The notes: generated from the letters alone by a model not told the origin. Shown: positions 35,173 through 45,591, counted from the first letter of the stretch. The stretch is 64,000 nucleotides of DNA from Paraburkholderia kirstenboschensis (GCF_904848585.1 NZ_CAJHCR010000026.1:1-64000), one strand, 5' to 3'. Numbers and translations: made by a program.

Positions 35173-35688
35173 TCAGTCACCTTGGCTTGAAGTCTGGCGA
35201 AAAGTGTTGTCTGCGCTTGTAATGCGCGGCGACATCACGGGTAATGGGGACGCGTCCTTCCCGGTGTGGCGGCCGCGGCGATGGCTTCTCTCTGCGGAGA
35301 CAAAGGTGCAGGTGAGAAAGAGCGCTTTGGTTGCGCAGTCGATGAAAGACACCGCCGGTTGGAGCAGCGAGTCGTTGAACTGGAGGGCAATGGTCGGTGC
35401 GACCGCCAGTATGCTCATCGCGCAGAGAAAGCAGAAAAAGGGACGTGCGATTCGTGCTTCGAGCACGACCGCGAGCCCGGACACAATCACGATCAACCGT
35501 GTGCCTATGATCATGGCGAGCGCGGTGCCGCTGTCTGTCATTGCGAAGTCCAAAGCTGTCTCGATCAGTGTCCACCAGCAGACGACGAGCGCTGCAATAA
35601 TGACCGCGGGCCCTGGCGGCGCGCGGCAGCCGCTCGCGTTCGGGTCCGTATGCGGAACAAAGCGATGACCCGTATGTTTGCTGATCAT
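35173..35688 (-). CDS. Hypothetical integral membrane protein
   Basis: 171-aa protein with about four predicted membrane segments (PAVIIAALVVCWWTLIETAL, ALAMIIGTRLIVIVSGLAVV, PFFCFLCAMSILAVAPTIAL and a segment around CATKALFLTCTFVS) and basic cytoplasmic tails. No family was recognised. It stands alone between IS110 debris and an IS5 element. The ATG at 35688 is the first of the frame; no strong ribosome-binding site. Confidence 0.6.
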   Translation of the reverse strand: MISKHTGHRFVPHTDPNASGCRAPPGPAVIIAALVVCWWTLIETALDFAMTDSGTALAMIIGTRLIVIVSGLAVVLEARIARPFFCFLCAMSILAVAPTIALQFNDSLLQPAVSFIDCATKALFLTCTFVSAERSHRRGRHTGKDASPLPVMSPRITSADNTFRQTSSQGD

Positions 35689-36064
35689 GGTTCAACCTTC
35701 GCACGGGCAGGTTGAGACGAGAATGCGTCTTTGCAACCAATTTACGAATTACTTGCTGTAGACGCGTGAACAGGTTGCAACGCATTGGTTCCGATAGTCG
35801 CGACAGAGGACCTGTCATAACTTCGAAGTAGTCACGCTCCAAGCCGCACCGCCTATGGTTGCCAAGATAGGACGAAGATCGGTATCGAATCCATTCTGCG
35901 AGCGTTTGGACTTCTGCCAACCGTTGTTTGCCGCAGATATACGCCGGTATCGCCCTGGCTACCGTCGGGCTGGAGGAGAGGTGCCGCAGGTGCAGGTTTC
36001 TTTCCCGGTCGCTACCGAAGCAAGGTAGTCGACCCTGAACAATTCGTTTTGTCGGCAGCTCAAG
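35689..36064. other. Gene-less stretch
   Basis: No supported gene between the membrane protein and the IS5-type transposase; the 3' end of the IS5 element probably lies at its right edge. Confidence 0.35.
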
Positions 36065-37379
36065 TTACACTGTTGAGATAGTGGCAACGGTACGGTTGAG
36101 CAAAGCGATGAGAACGAGGGCGTAAAAAAGCCTCAGTTTCCTGAGGATCATTCGCAGGTTGTGACCTGCGCCGCACAGCACCGCGTGCATCGCATCGCCC
36201 AAGGCGCCTTTTAGCCAGTTCTGATCGAGTTTTCCATCGGCCTTCATGTGGCCGATGGCTGGTTCGATGGCGCTTCGCCGCCTGATCATCGCACGTAGTC
36301 CGCGTGTGATGCCGCGCCGCAAACCCGGGTGGTAGATCTTCACGCCGTCGATGGCAACGCCCTTGTAACCACGATCCACGACTGCCACCTCGGGCTTCGC
36401 GTCGCTCAGGATCGCGGTCTGTTCCAGCGCTTCAGCCAGCGTATGCCCGTCGTACGGATTGCCCGGCATCGAGCGCATGCCGACCACCAGCCCTTCCTTG
36501 TGTGTCGTCGTGATCGACACTTTCACGCCGAACTCGTAAGGGGTGCGTGCCTTGCCCTTGGCCAGACATTCGACTTCGGGCGCGTGCAGCGCATACAGCT
36601 TGTTCTTGTCCTTTGGTTTTTGCGACAGGATGCGCTTCGTGCGCGCAATCAGTTCCAGCAGCGCCTCATGGCCGCTGTCGCCCACCTGAGCGGCTTGCCG
36701 TTCCACGTCGCGCATGACGCGGCCGACCCGGGAGCGCAGCGTACGCAGTGCCTTTCTCATCCGTTTGAACTGCTTCGCGTGCGCGTAGCGGCCAATCTGC
36801 AACGCCAGCCGTGGTGCCTCGCGGTTGTAGTTCTGCCTGAGCTTCGGTCCGTGCCGCGCCGCTGCCTTCGCCAGATGCTCACGGCATCGCTCCAGCAACC
36901 GGGAATCGGTCGGATGCGCGATCGCTTTCTGCATGACCGTGGTGTCAACGATCACGCGCTTCACGCTCGAAGCCTTGATCACGCCGGCACGTTTGGCTGC
37001 CTCAATCGTTTCCGCCAGCAGTTCCTCAATCGCCCAGTCGTGCGCGCCAGCGCGTCAGGCTCGACGGATCAATCGGGGGCTCGGTCTGCAAAATTGGTCT
37101 CGCCAGTGAACACCCGCCAGTACCGGTTCTCTACCCGTTGCCAGACCACCTCTTCGTCGGACAGGTCGAACGCGTGCTGCAAATACAGCAGCCCGGCAAT
37201 CAGGTGCGGCGACGTTGCCGGTCGCCCCTTGTGCGACACGAAGCTCTCGCTCATCGACACAGCCAACCGATCCCAGTTGATCAGATCGGCCAGTCGCACT
37301 AGCGGTGCTTCAGGTTGATCTGCTCGCGCAGCGGTTGCCGGAAAAAATCTCGCTCAGTTACAGGCGTCTTCGGACCCAT
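36065..37379 (-). pseudogene. IS5-family transposase with multiple frameshifts
   Basis: Transposase of the IS5 family in at least three frames. The N-terminus starts at the ATG at 37379 (ERDFFRQPLREQINLKH). After a one-base loss near 37305 comes LADLINWDRLAVSMSESF, with QHAFDLSDEEVVWQRVENRYW. After an extra C in a C-run near 37070 and a further small deletion near 37040, the rest follows from VIKASSVKRVIVDTTVMQKA. The catalytic part contains the second Asp in VAVVDRGYKGVAIDG and the Y/E-region RRRSAIEPAIGHMKADGKLDQNW, so the DDE residues survive. It is inactive as written. Confidence 0.85.
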
Positions 37380-37755
37380 CCGCACCTCGCCAGAATTGCA
37401 GGATTCACGCATCAATATGCCAGGTCCCTGCAATTCCGACAACACCATTTCGGACTCAAATCCTCACCGAACAAGGCTCTCCGGGTTGTTCAAGACGAAC
37501 AAGGTAGCGTCATGCGGCCCGAGGGCATTTCCACGATACGACTGCTTGTTGATCAGCAACGGTGGCGTTTTGGGATTGAGAACAATGCGGGCCGCCCGGC
37601 ATAGTGCGGCGACAACCTCGAACGGACAGAAGCGGCGTTTTGAGGATTGCGCACGCCAAGCCGCAATGTCGTGCCGAGCTTCGGGCTATTCATTCCGGAA
37701 GGGATAGCGCAACATACGCCGGTATAATGGACAGGTCGATGCTCGATGGTCTAGT
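37380..37755. other. Gene-less stretch
   Basis: No gene could be supported. A near-consensus -10 (TATAAT, 37721-37726) lies 60 bases ahead of the single-domain receiver gene and could be its promoter. Confidence 0.35.
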
Positions 37756-37785
37756 TTGGACAGGCTAAGCTTAGACAGCCAACTC

Positions 37786-38196
37786 ATGCCCCCAAGAAAT
37801 CCATCCAGCCAACCACTGCCGACTCCCGTCATTGGGACGGTCTGGATCATCGACGACGATGAATCGTCGCGACTCGCAATCGAAAGCCTTGTGCAGTCGA
37901 TTGGCTATTCGACGCAGGTTTTTTCGCTGGCGGCCGACTACCTGGCGGCTCGCACCTCTCATCTGCGCACCGAGAATGGAGTTCTGATTTCCGACATCCG
38001 CATGCCCGGGATGTCAGGCCTGGAGTTGCTCGACCGTCTTGTCGTGCTGGGCGCGGCGCCGCCGACAATCTTCGTGAGCGCGTTCCCCAGCGACGGGTTG
38101 CGTTTGCAGGTGCAGGCGAGCCCGGCTGTCGCGCTCCTCGACAAACCGGTGGACGCGGTAGCCTTGAAGAGGGAACTCGCAAATATCCGGATCTGA
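37786..38196 (+). CDS. Single-domain response regulator
   Basis: About 136 aa: a receiver domain alone, with no output domain. Conserved features are VWIIDDDESSRLA (acidic pocket), the phospho-acceptor Asp in VLISDIRMPGMSGLELL, the Ser of IFVSAFPSD at the switch position and the Lys of ALLDKPVDAVAL. The ATG at 37786 is preceded by no clear ribosome-binding site; TTG at 37756 is an alternative. It converges on the FixJ-like regulator at 38256-38933. A stand-alone receiver beside a PAS kinase often acts as a phosphate sink or allosteric modulator; that is inference. Confidence 0.85.
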   Translation: MPPRNPSSQPLPTPVIGTVWIIDDDESSRLAIESLVQSIGYSTQVFSLAADYLAARTSHLRTENGVLISDIRMPGMSGLELLDRLVVLGAAPPTIFVSAFPSDGLRLQVQASPAVALLDKPVDAVALKRELANIRI

Positions 38197-38255
38197 ATAG
38201 CGAGCGCAAGGCCGGAGCCGTGTCGAACTCCTCTGTCACGGTCTCGAGATAGCGC

Positions 38256-38933
38256 TCAGGGGCGCGGACGTCCCTGCTGGGGTCCAATGTCGAGTGCGGC
38301 CGCCTTGAACACAAGGTCCGCGAGGGAGTGCGCGCCCATCTTCCTCATCACCTGACCGCGATGGATCTTGACGGTGATTTCGCTTACGTTGAGCTGGACG
38401 GCAATGTGCTTGTTCAGCATTCCGCTTACGACTAGCGCCAGGATGTCGCACTCGCGCGGCGTGAGCGACTTATAGGCCGCGCGAAGAACATTCAGGCTGA
38501 GTTCCTTCTCGAGGCGCTGTGCGTCTTTGGATATTGCCTCGGAGATCGCGTCGAGCATATCCTGGTCGCGGAAAGGCTTCGGGAAAAAATGGAACGCGCC
38601 AGCTTTCATTGCACGCACCGACATTTCCATGTCCCCGTGACCGGTCATAAAAAGCACCGGCATATGTAATCCCTCGCGCGTCATTGCCTGCTGGAAGGCC
38701 AGCCCGCTTTCACCTTTCAGCCTGACATCGAGGATGAGACAGCTAGGGCTAGGACTCCCGGGTTTGCGAAAATCCAGGAATTCGCGGACGGAACCGAACG
38801 TCTCGACGCAATAGCCCACTGATTCCAGCAAGTCTCGCAACGCCAGACGCATGGACTCTTCGTCGTCCACAACGAAAACTGTGGAGCCGGGGATTCCGCT
38901 CGTGGACGACGGCGCATGCCTATCGTTAGCCAT
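38256..38933 (-). CDS. FixJ/NarL-type response regulator
   Basis: 225-aa regulator. The receiver has VFVVDDEESMRLAL, the phospho-acceptor Asp in CLILDVRLKGESGL, MTGHGDMEMSVRAMKAGAF and the Lys of FFPKPF. The C-terminal LuxR-type helix-turn-helix (SLTPRECDILALVVSGMLNK, then VSEITVKIHRGQVMRKMGA) binds DNA. AGGAG lies upstream of the ATG at 38933. The PAS-containing kinase at 40025-41470 is on the same strand and of the FixL type, so they are likely partners, although a decayed gene and about 1 kb separate them. Confidence 0.95.
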   Translation of the reverse strand: MANDRHAPSSTSGIPGSTVFVVDDEESMRLALRDLLESVGYCVETFGSVREFLDFRKPGSPSPSCLILDVRLKGESGLAFQQAMTREGLHMPVLFMTGHGDMEMSVRAMKAGAFHFFPKPFRDQDMLDAISEAISKDAQRLEKELSLNVLRAAYKSLTPRECDILALVVSGMLNKHIAVQLNVSEITVKIHRGQVMRKMGAHSLADLVFKAAALDIGPQQGRPRP

Positions 38934-39514
38934 AACAAGCTCCTCGAAGAGCGCCCGAAGGCTCAGACATTTCGCTTGCCGGATGGGGACGCGTCGCGGC
39001 CGATCCAAGCAATGAGACGCTGAGAAGTATGACACGGCGTAGCCCAAGGTATGACGTCAATGTCCAAACGCAGCTTTGCAGCCGCTCGCGGGGATCCGTA
39101 TGCTGGAATCGACGTCTGGAAGGGTCGCACGAATGGTTGAGCATAAAAACCGGACTGGCTTGCAACATATGGAGAGGAATATGTCGTTGCATCCCAAGAG
39201 TGCTTCAGCACCATATCTCTATGCCACGGACAGGCGCGGCCCGGCGCGGTCAGCACGGCCCGGCCGGCGTGCGCAACGGCGCGCAGCAGACGATGCAGAA
39301 CATTCTTCGCGCCTGGCCGATGCATGCTTGGCATCACGAACGCAGCGGCCAGCCGCAGTTACGGCCTGACGAGACGCAGACTGTGAATAATGGATAACTC
39401 GCCAGCATGCCCGTCGCGGGAAGAGATCGGCGCGCGCTGCCCTTCGCCGCCTTCAGAGTCCAGAAGCAATGCTAACCCGATCGCTTTCGCAAGGAGTTTC
39501 GACGTGCTGGCAAA
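38934..39514. other. Gene-less stretch
   Basis: No supported gene; short frames on both strands lack start signals and recognisable motifs. Confidence 0.35.
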
Positions 39515-39885
39515 CGCAAACGTGATGGATCCGGGGCGCAGACCATCTGTCTGCTGGACACGCCTTCGCGCCTGTTGGCCGCTGTGGAAGGGGCCGAGCG
39601 GCGCCGTCAGAAGGCACACTGTGCCGATGGATGCTTGACCGCCGCAGTGACGCTGATCGACCGGCCGACGTCGTCGACGGCCACGATTGCCTGGCGCGAT
39701 GCGACGCGCGGCCGTTTCGGCGACCAGGCCTGGCGCGTGGCGCGCGCATGCCGGGCTTCCACGCGATGAGCGGGCAAGCGATCAATCCCGGCGACGCCGT
39801 CTACAAGCCGACCTCACGCCCAACGCCCATCAATGCGGAAGCGATGATCCCGGCCTGCGTGGTGCTCGACGCGGCGACTCTCTGA
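39515..39885 (+). pseudogene. DUF3331-type protein, frameshifted
   Basis: Decayed member of the DUF3331 family, small proteins of unknown function found mainly in Burkholderiaceae. The typical core is split over frames: LIDRPTSSTATIAWRDATRGR and FGDQAWR in one frame, then MSGQAINPGDAVYKPTSRPT and INAEAMIPACVV in another. The shift lies near 39750, and a second is likely near 39530 where the N-terminal LLDTPSRLLAAVEGAERRRQ joins. No complete reading frame remains. Family assignment is from the TATIAWRD and SGxxIxxGDAVYxP patterns. Confidence 0.65.
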
Positions 39886-40024
39886 ACGGCGCACATCGTT
39901 TTCAGCCGCAGCGAACGGTGCCTGCTGCAATTTGGGCGGCGCGGCGTGGAGAGCGCGTCCGCAGCTTTGCGTGCGATAATTCGGCCGTCGAAGTGTTTGG
40001 GGGAAACCCTTATCCGCGTCAGGG

Positions 40025-41470
40025 TCAAGCTAGATGCGCCGGAGCAGCACCAGAAGATTCACATCGTTCGACTGGCACGGTCAACCGGAATACCGCTCCG
40101 CGAGGCTGGTTTTGCTCAGCGTCGATGCGTCCGCCGTGGGCCTCCGCAATCGACCTGCAGATTGCAAGCCCCATGCCCATTCCCTCCGCTTTCGTCGTAT
40201 AAAACGACTCGAACACGTGTGGGAGGTCTGCTTCGTTCATTCCGACGCCCGTGTCGCGGACCTCTATGAAGGCATAGCCGTGCGCGTCAACTCCGGTCGT
40301 AACCGTCAGTATGCGGTGGTTGTCGACGACGCCATGCATTGCCTCGATGGCATTCACGACCATGTTGATCAGCACCTGCTGCACCTGAACGCGGTCGCCG
40401 CTGATTGAGAGCGAGCCTTGCTTGAGTTCGCGCACTAACTGAATGCCGTTGCGTGTGACGTCGGAGCGGGTCAGTGCAATCACTTCGTCCACCGCCTCGT
40501 TCATGTCCCAGCGTTCAGCACGCGTCGGCGCCTTCTTAACAAGCGAACGCACGCGAGCGATAACCTCGACCGCGTGGTTACCATCATGGACGATGCGGGC
40601 GATCGCCTGAGCAGCTTTCCGCGTCGCCGGCGGCTCGTGATCGAGCCAATTCAGCGCAGCCGTCGCGCTCGTCATCATCGCCGCGATCGGCTGCTTCATC
40701 TCGTGCGCGATCGACGCCGTCATCTCGCCCAGGACCAGCACCCGATTCATTCGAACCAGGTCGGACCGCGCCTGCTCCAGCGCGTCCTCGAGCCGTACGC
40801 GCTCGGTGATGTCGTTGTTGGTCTCGAGGACCATGGAAGCGCGCCCGGCCGCATCCCGCTGCAAAGTGAGACGGCAACTCACGATGCACGGGGCGCCGTC
40901 GGCGCGAAGCCTGGCGAACTGACCTTCCCAGCTATCGTGCTGATGAAGCCGGTCAACGATCTGCTCAAGCGGTACGACGAATTGCGTGTTTAGCAATGTG
41001 TGCACGACCTTGCCTATGGCCGCTGCCCGGTCGAAGCCGTACAGTGCTTCGGCGCCACGGTTCCAGTACAGGACCTTCCCGCTCATGTCCCACGTAAAGA
41101 AAGCATCGCGCGTCAGTTCGAGCAGGCTGGCCTGATATCGGTGCCGCTGTTCTGTGCGAAGCCGACGCATGGTGAGAACAGTCACCAGTGCAATCGTGAG
41201 ATTGCTGATCACCTCATTTACAATGCCCTCCAGGATGGAGCCGGCAGGGCGGGTGAGCCCCCAACTGATCACCGCGAGCGCGATGCAGCCTATGCCCACC
41301 AGCATGACTGTGCGCGTCGATCCGAATCTCGCCGACAGCAGCACAACAAGCACATACAACGTGGCAACTGCGATGTCGAGGACCGTGATGGTATCGGCGA
41401 AGAAGATCAGCAACGCCAGTATCAACATTGCGATCATCGGCCATCCATTAGGGAAACGACGGACATTCAT
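40025..41470 (-). CDS. PAS-domain sensor histidine kinase, FixL-like
   Basis: 481-aa membrane kinase. There are three to four TM segments in residues 10-105 (MLILALLIFFADTITVLDIA to LTIALVTVLTMRRL), and a PAS domain at about 115-230 (LTRDAFFTWDMSGKVLYWNR, then LRADGAPCIVSCRL). The H-box is LGEMTASIAHEMKQPIAAMM, the N-box INMVVNAIEAM, then VRDTGVGM and GMGMGLAICRSIAEAHGG. The PAS core lacks an obvious haem-binding His, so oxygen sensing is not implied. The partner is probably the FixJ-like regulator at 38256. Confidence 0.95.
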   Translation of the reverse strand: MNVRRFPNGWPMIAMLILALLIFFADTITVLDIAVATLYVLVVLLSARFGSTRTVMLVGIGCIALAVISWGLTRPAGSILEGIVNEVISNLTIALVTVLTMRRLRTEQRHRYQASLLELTRDAFFTWDMSGKVLYWNRGAEALYGFDRAAAIGKVVHTLLNTQFVVPLEQIVDRLHQHDSWEGQFARLRADGAPCIVSCRLTLQRDAAGRASMVLETNNDITERVRLEDALEQARSDLVRMNRVLVLGEMTASIAHEMKQPIAAMMTSATAALNWLDHEPPATRKAAQAIARIVHDGNHAVEVIARVRSLVKKAPTRAERWDMNEAVDEVIALTRSDVTRNGIQLVRELKQGSLSISGDRVQVQQVLINMVVNAIEAMHGVVDNHRILTVTTGVDAHGYAFIEVRDTGVGMNEADLPHVFESFYTTKAEGMGMGLAICRSIAEAHGGRIDAEQNQPRGAVFRLTVPVERCESSGAAPAHLA

Positions 41471-41779
41471 TTTCGTCTGGTCTCAGATGGACGCGAAACA
41501 CCGACGGACGTAAATGCCGCGTTGGTTCAGCGCTCAATCGACGGTTCAGGAAGGCGCACGAACGAATCTGTCTTGTCGCGACAGTATAGATCGCGCGACA
41601 TGTGACCGGATAGGTCACGGTCGCCCGCTCCCCGGGGTCTGCGCTGATCGCTGTGCGCCGCAAAACTACGGTCGCCGACAGCGCGGAGAACGTTGCGTAT
41701 GCCAGTAATGGCAGCTTGTAACGAGGCGCCTAATTAATCAGTCAGCAGTCTCGACAAGGGCTTCGACTGTATGTAGTGC
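41471..41779. other. Gene-less stretch upstream of the kinase
   Basis: Upstream region of the PAS kinase; no gene or clear promoter element recognised. Confidence 0.35.
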
Positions 41780-41935
41780 GCACCATCGCTCATCCCGCGC
41801 AAGCCCGACGAGCCTGTCAAGACAGACCGGCGCGCCGCCATCAAGCTGGTGCGTTCCCGCGAGCCGGCGATCTGTCCGCCCGTGCATGTGCAAACGGTGG
41901 AAGACGAAGCGTTTCGCGATCTGGCCCGCGGTTGA
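41780..41935 (+). pseudogene. IS110-type transposase remnant
   Basis: About 51 codons reading IPRKPDEPVKTDRRAAIKLV followed by HVQTVEDEAFRDLARG. This matches the VKTDRRDAxxLARxxRAGEL...DEAxRDLxR region of a different IS110-family branch, in the RuvC-like catalytic domain (the catalytic Asp of DRRDA is replaced by Ala). Nothing else of the element remains. Confidence 0.5.
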
Positions 41936-42188
41936 TCATCGTCATGGGAGGGCCTTAAACAGGCACGATGCCGACTGCAGTCGTTTCTGCTCCAGCATGG
42001 CGCGAACTACATTGGACGTGCGGACTTTATATGGGCTCGCTTGGCTCACGGTCGCTCGTACAGCGGTAGCTAACCACCGCCTGCCACGGTGACTTGACCC
42101 ACCACCATACCACGCCGTTCTCATTCTCGACTCCACAGTCAGGGTTGCGCAAGGTAACGTTGCACTGGCAAACAGGTAAGACCTGGAC

Positions 42189-42773
42189 TCAAACAACTGT
42201 GTGCACAAGTTCAAACGCTCGAAGAATGGATTTGGCGAGCGTCACATCAGGCGCAAAACCGAGCGCATTTACCTGCTCGTCGCTCAGATGCTTGATCACT
42301 TCTCCGGTCATCCGCTGACCTGTCTGTCGGGAAAGCAGGTTTTCGATTGAGAGTATCTGTGCGGTCCGGCAGCGCACCAATTGCATTCGTTTGCGCGAGA
42401 GGTCCCGTACTGGCCGCTCTTCTGCTGGATAAATGTAGCCTTCTGGCAATAGCCCCAGACGCAGCAGTTGCGCCAGATGGGCTGCATCGGTGAAGTCACC
42501 GCTGTATTTCAGGCCCTCGTACTGCCTGATTGCCGCTGGGTTCGCGAGATGGACCTGATAGCCATCCTCCATTAACTCATCCACCAGCCAGTACCGGTTG
42601 AACGTCGCTTCGATGACCACCCCGACCAGTTCGGGCCGGTACGGTGCCAGAGCGGCCCGAATCTGGAGCGCATCGTTCGGTAACCGCCTCTGGTAGACAA
42701 CCCGGTCCGTTTCATCGCTGACCACGACCACACTGTTGTTCGAGTGCAGGTCGATTCCACTAAACTTGTTCAT
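42189..42773 (-). pseudogene. IS110-family transposase, C-terminally truncated
   Basis: Second copy of the IS110 element at 2978-3993. The N-terminal RuvC-like domain is intact in one frame (MNKFSGIDLHSNNSVVVVSD, VVIEATFNRYWLVDELMEDG, DFTDAAHLAQLLRLG) and shows what the broken copy lost. Similarity ends after LGFAPDVTLAKS at about 42230; a foreign tail FELVHTVV follows. The whole Tnp_20 catalytic-Ser domain is missing, so the copy is dead. Confidence 0.85.
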
Positions 42774-42866
42774 GCCGGCCTCCTGTGCGTCACGTCGGTG
42801 TTCGCACCTCCGACTCTACGCCAGCCGTTCGAGTCGAACGGAGGGGGCCGGCTATATGATTATCAG
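42774..42866 (-). mobile_element. IS110 non-coding end upstream of truncated transposase
   Basis: Conserved block directly upstream of the transposase start, matching 3994-4085 and, inverted, 34711-34795, including the CCGTTCGAGTCGAACGG palindrome. It probably includes the element terminus and may contain the family's structured RNA or its promoter. Confidence 0.6.
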
Positions 42867-42985
42867 CACCCTTCGCAGGGCCCAAGCCGCGACGGCGACG
42901 GCCCGTCGAGGCACGTCAACCCGCTGTGCCACAGGTGTAACGCGGTACTGAGCCGAGCGGTCAACGACCGATTCTTCACCGGCCC

Positions 42986-43375
42986 TCAAACGGTATGCAG
43001 GCGCGAGCGGCAGGACTGGAGCTGGTCCACACACAACCGACGTGCCGTATCCACAAAGACGTCCACCTGGCAGGGCTTTCGGAGGAAAACAGACCAGCTG
43101 ATTTCGCCTGCCGCAGGTTGTTCGATAGAACTATGAATAACAATCGGCAGACCTGCCAGCCGGCGTTGACCTCTTATCTCGCGGCACAGCTCACCCCCGT
43201 GCATCCGTGGCATCGTCCAGTCCGTGATAACGAGGGTGGGTAAATGATGTTCGAGGCGTTCAAGCGCCCGCTTACCGTTCTCCGCGCAAAGCACGTGGAA
43301 GCCTTCGAGCTCAAGTATCAGTTGCCAGGCGGACCTGATATCCGGCTCATCATCGACCAACAATATTGAAAACAT
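42986..43375 (-). CDS. Single-domain response regulator
   Basis: 129-aa stand-alone receiver: ILLVDDEPDIRSAW, the phospho-acceptor Asp in LVITDWTMPRMHGGELC, the Ser of IVIHSSIEQP at the switch position and the Lys of FLRKPCQVD. No output domain follows. It resembles CheY-type or hybrid-associated receivers. It stands alone beside the truncated IS110, with no kinase in direct contact. The ATG at 43375 is the natural start of the first strand; no strong ribosome-binding site is seen. Confidence 0.85.
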   Translation of the reverse strand: MFSILLVDDEPDIRSAWQLILELEGFHVLCAENGKRALERLEHHLPTLVITDWTMPRMHGGELCREIRGQRRLAGLPIVIHSSIEQPAAGEISWSVFLRKPCQVDVFVDTARRLCVDQLQSCRSRLHTV

Positions 43376-43575
43376 GCGTCGGCTCTCTGTTGGCCATTGA
43401 GGTGTGGAACGACTGCGCGAACTCCAGTGGGGAACAGCGCAGCGCGGTTGAGTCGCCTGCTTCGTTGCTCGCCGGATTTGGCCAGGGACGTCAAGCCACT
43501 TCGCCTTCGACTTCCGAACGTACCAATTCCGAAGTCCGACACAAGAATTGACCGCCGCGACACTGTAAAGCGGCG

Positions 43576-43917
43576 CTAATCGGCCGGGCGCTCCATTCGG
43601 ACCCTGTGCTCGTCGTAACAGGCGCGAAGCGTCTCAGGGTCCGGCATCCGCATCGTCAGCAATGCGCAATCGGGGTCATCACTGCCGTAACCAGAATCGT
43701 CCGTGACAGTCACCACCATATCGCGGAAAGAGTCATAGCAAATATATGGATACGTGTCCACGACCCACCTGAAGGCATCGACGAAGTCGTCAAACGCTCG
43801 AAGCCCGCGGTAGTCGTCATATACGCCCTCGAATCCATGAATCCCCAGCCCGTTCCACGCGCCTCCCAAGATGCAAATGCAGGTAAGCGTGCTAGATGCA
43901 TATTCTCCGGCTTTCAT
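43576..43917 (-). CDS. Hypothetical acidic protein
   Basis: 113-aa protein, unknown family. It is acidic and rich in aromatic residues: GIHGFEGVYDDYRGLRAFDD, FRWVVDTYPYICYDSFRD, VTVTDDSGYGSDDPDCALLT. The ATG at 43917 has GGGGG 6 nt upstream; a second start is 43923. No signal peptide is clear. The frame upstream is open but without a better start. It stands alone between the receiver gene and a decayed region. Confidence 0.5.
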   Translation of the reverse strand: MKAGEYASSTLTCICILGGAWNGLGIHGFEGVYDDYRGLRAFDDFVDAFRWVVDTYPYICYDSFRDMVVTVTDDSGYGSDDPDCALLTMRMPDPETLRACYDEHRVRMERPAD

Positions 43918-43923
43918 TGACAT

Positions 43924-44571
43924 CCCCCAGCTTCGAGAATCACAAGGCGGGCGGCGGTGGCCCATACACAGTCGCGGGAACCCCGATATCTGGTCCGACA
44001 TCGACGCGGGCCATAGCTGCCCCAGGAAGGGTAGGTGCGAATGGCGCCAAGCCCTATTGCATATGCCAGGTGTTGGGACATCATTTCGTCGCCTCATACT
44101 CGAATCGATGCGCACACTTGCCGACTCCTCGCATAGCCCACACTGTTCAATCCAATCCAGGGCAACGGACGGTTTAAGCGCGCGGTCGACAATCTGAGGG
44201 GTTTGAGCGGCAAACGCGAGCGCATTGAGGTCGGGTGCGAGGAGGTGAACTTTACGAGAACCAAAACGAACCGAAGCAATAACCAGGTATGCGATTGCAG
44301 CCGCTGCACTCATATATTGGCAATGCGGTCGTGCGAGTACCGAGCACAGGTTACCCACCCTATTCTCGGAAAAATGGATGCCATCGGTGCGCTCGACATC
44401 GAGCGATGAGAGGCCGTGACGTGGGCGAGGTTGACTATGAAGGCGGCTAGCAAGTACATGGACTGCTCCGAGGTAGGTTGCGATGAGATAAATGTCGATG
44501 AATCAACGTCGATTGCGCGCTAGCGCTGCGGCAATGACTAGCGGACGGACTCTGCGACGGGAAGGCAACGC
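43924..44571. other. Gene-less stretch
   Basis: About 650 bases with no supported gene. The open frame upstream of the 43576-43917 gene continues through part of it but shows no start signal or known motif. Confidence 0.35.
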
Positions 44572-45442
44572 TTATGCATCCGATTGCGGCGCGAACGTCG
44601 GAGTGACGAAACGGTGGTTCTTTGCCAACGCCGCAATAGTTTGCCGGTCATCATCGTCGAGTTTCACCGCCAGCGTGTAAGCTTGGATTTCTGGCTTTCG
44701 AGGCGTTGAGCCTTGGAAATAACGGCCAGCCCGTTCTGTTCCAGAAGCCACGCGAGTGCAACCTGGCCAGCGGTCACGCCATGCTTGAGCTCGATTCCTT
44801 GTAATACAGGGTCGCTCGCGGCCCTGCGTTGTCCAAATGGGGCATAGGCGACGATTGGAATGCCTTTCTCGCGCAGGTAGCCCAGCATTTTCGACTGGTC
44901 GAGGAACGGTGGTATTCAATCTGGTGGCGGGCGATGGGTGCGCCGATTTCCTCGACAGCTTTTCGCAGCATCGTCACGTTGAGATTGCACACACCGATTG
45001 AGCGAACTGTGCCCTTCTGCAGAAAGCCTTGCATTGTCTCCATGACGGCGCCGAGGTCCATGTCACGCGACGGCCAATGCACCATATACAGGTTAACGAA
45101 GTCGACACCGAGCTTGCCGAGGCTGGCGTCCAGTGCGCGGTGGAGCGACTCCGGCTCGAGGTTCTCGTGCCATACCTTGGTCGTCAGATGTAGCTGCTTG
45201 CGTGCGAGATCCGAGGCGGCAATCGCGGCGCCTACGGCTTCCTCGTTCTGATACATCTTGGCAGTGTCGATGTGTCTATATCCAAGCTCGAGCGCACTCT
45301 CGACTACCGGCGGGCAGCCATCACGTGGCATGCGGAATGTGCCAAATCCGACGCGTGGAAGTTCAATTCTCTCTGTCTTCAAAGCTTCCATTGATGCTCC
45401 CCCAAGCTGATTCAAGTCCAGCATCTGCGCTGCCTTAGTCAT
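44572..45442 (-). pseudogene. Aldo/keto reductase with two frameshifts
   Basis: NADPH-dependent aldo/keto reductase of the 2,5-diketogluconate reductase type, in three frames. Frame one has LPRVGFGTFRMPRDGCPPVV, ELGYRHIDTAKMYQNEEAVG with the catalytic Asp and Tyr, the Lys in LTTKVWHENL, and VDFVNLYMVHWPS with the His. After loss of one C near 44912, frame two continues with SKMLGYLREKGIPIVAYAPF and QVALAWLLEQNGLAVISKA. After loss of one T near 44708, frame three ends VKLDDDDRQTIAALAKNHRF. All four catalytic residues survive. The natural start is probably 45391; the 45442 start overlaps the small upstream ORF as ATGA. Confidence 0.85.
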
Positions 45443-45591
45443 GCTTGCTGTGAGCCGGCTCGCCTGGCGGAATGGAAAGCGCCATAACGGCGGGTTGCAA
45501 TCGCCTCAGCGTCGGACTGTGAAGCGGCCTGTACGAAGGCAACTGACCAGCGGCCGCAAACATCGCGATAACGTATCGAATAGATGAACAT
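45439..45591 (-). CDS. Small hypothetical protein upstream of aldo/keto reductase
   Basis: 50-aa ORF, MFIYSIRYRDVCGRWSVAF, then AASQSDAEAIATRRYG. AGGAAA precedes the ATG at 45591, and its stop overlaps the ATG at 45442 of the reductase frame (ATGA). The composition looks like a compact beta-beta-alpha fold. No family is recognised; existence is inferred from start signal and coupling. Confidence 0.45.
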   Translation of the reverse strand: MFIYSIRYRDVCGRWSVAFVQAASQSDAEAIATRRYGAFHSARRAGSQQA

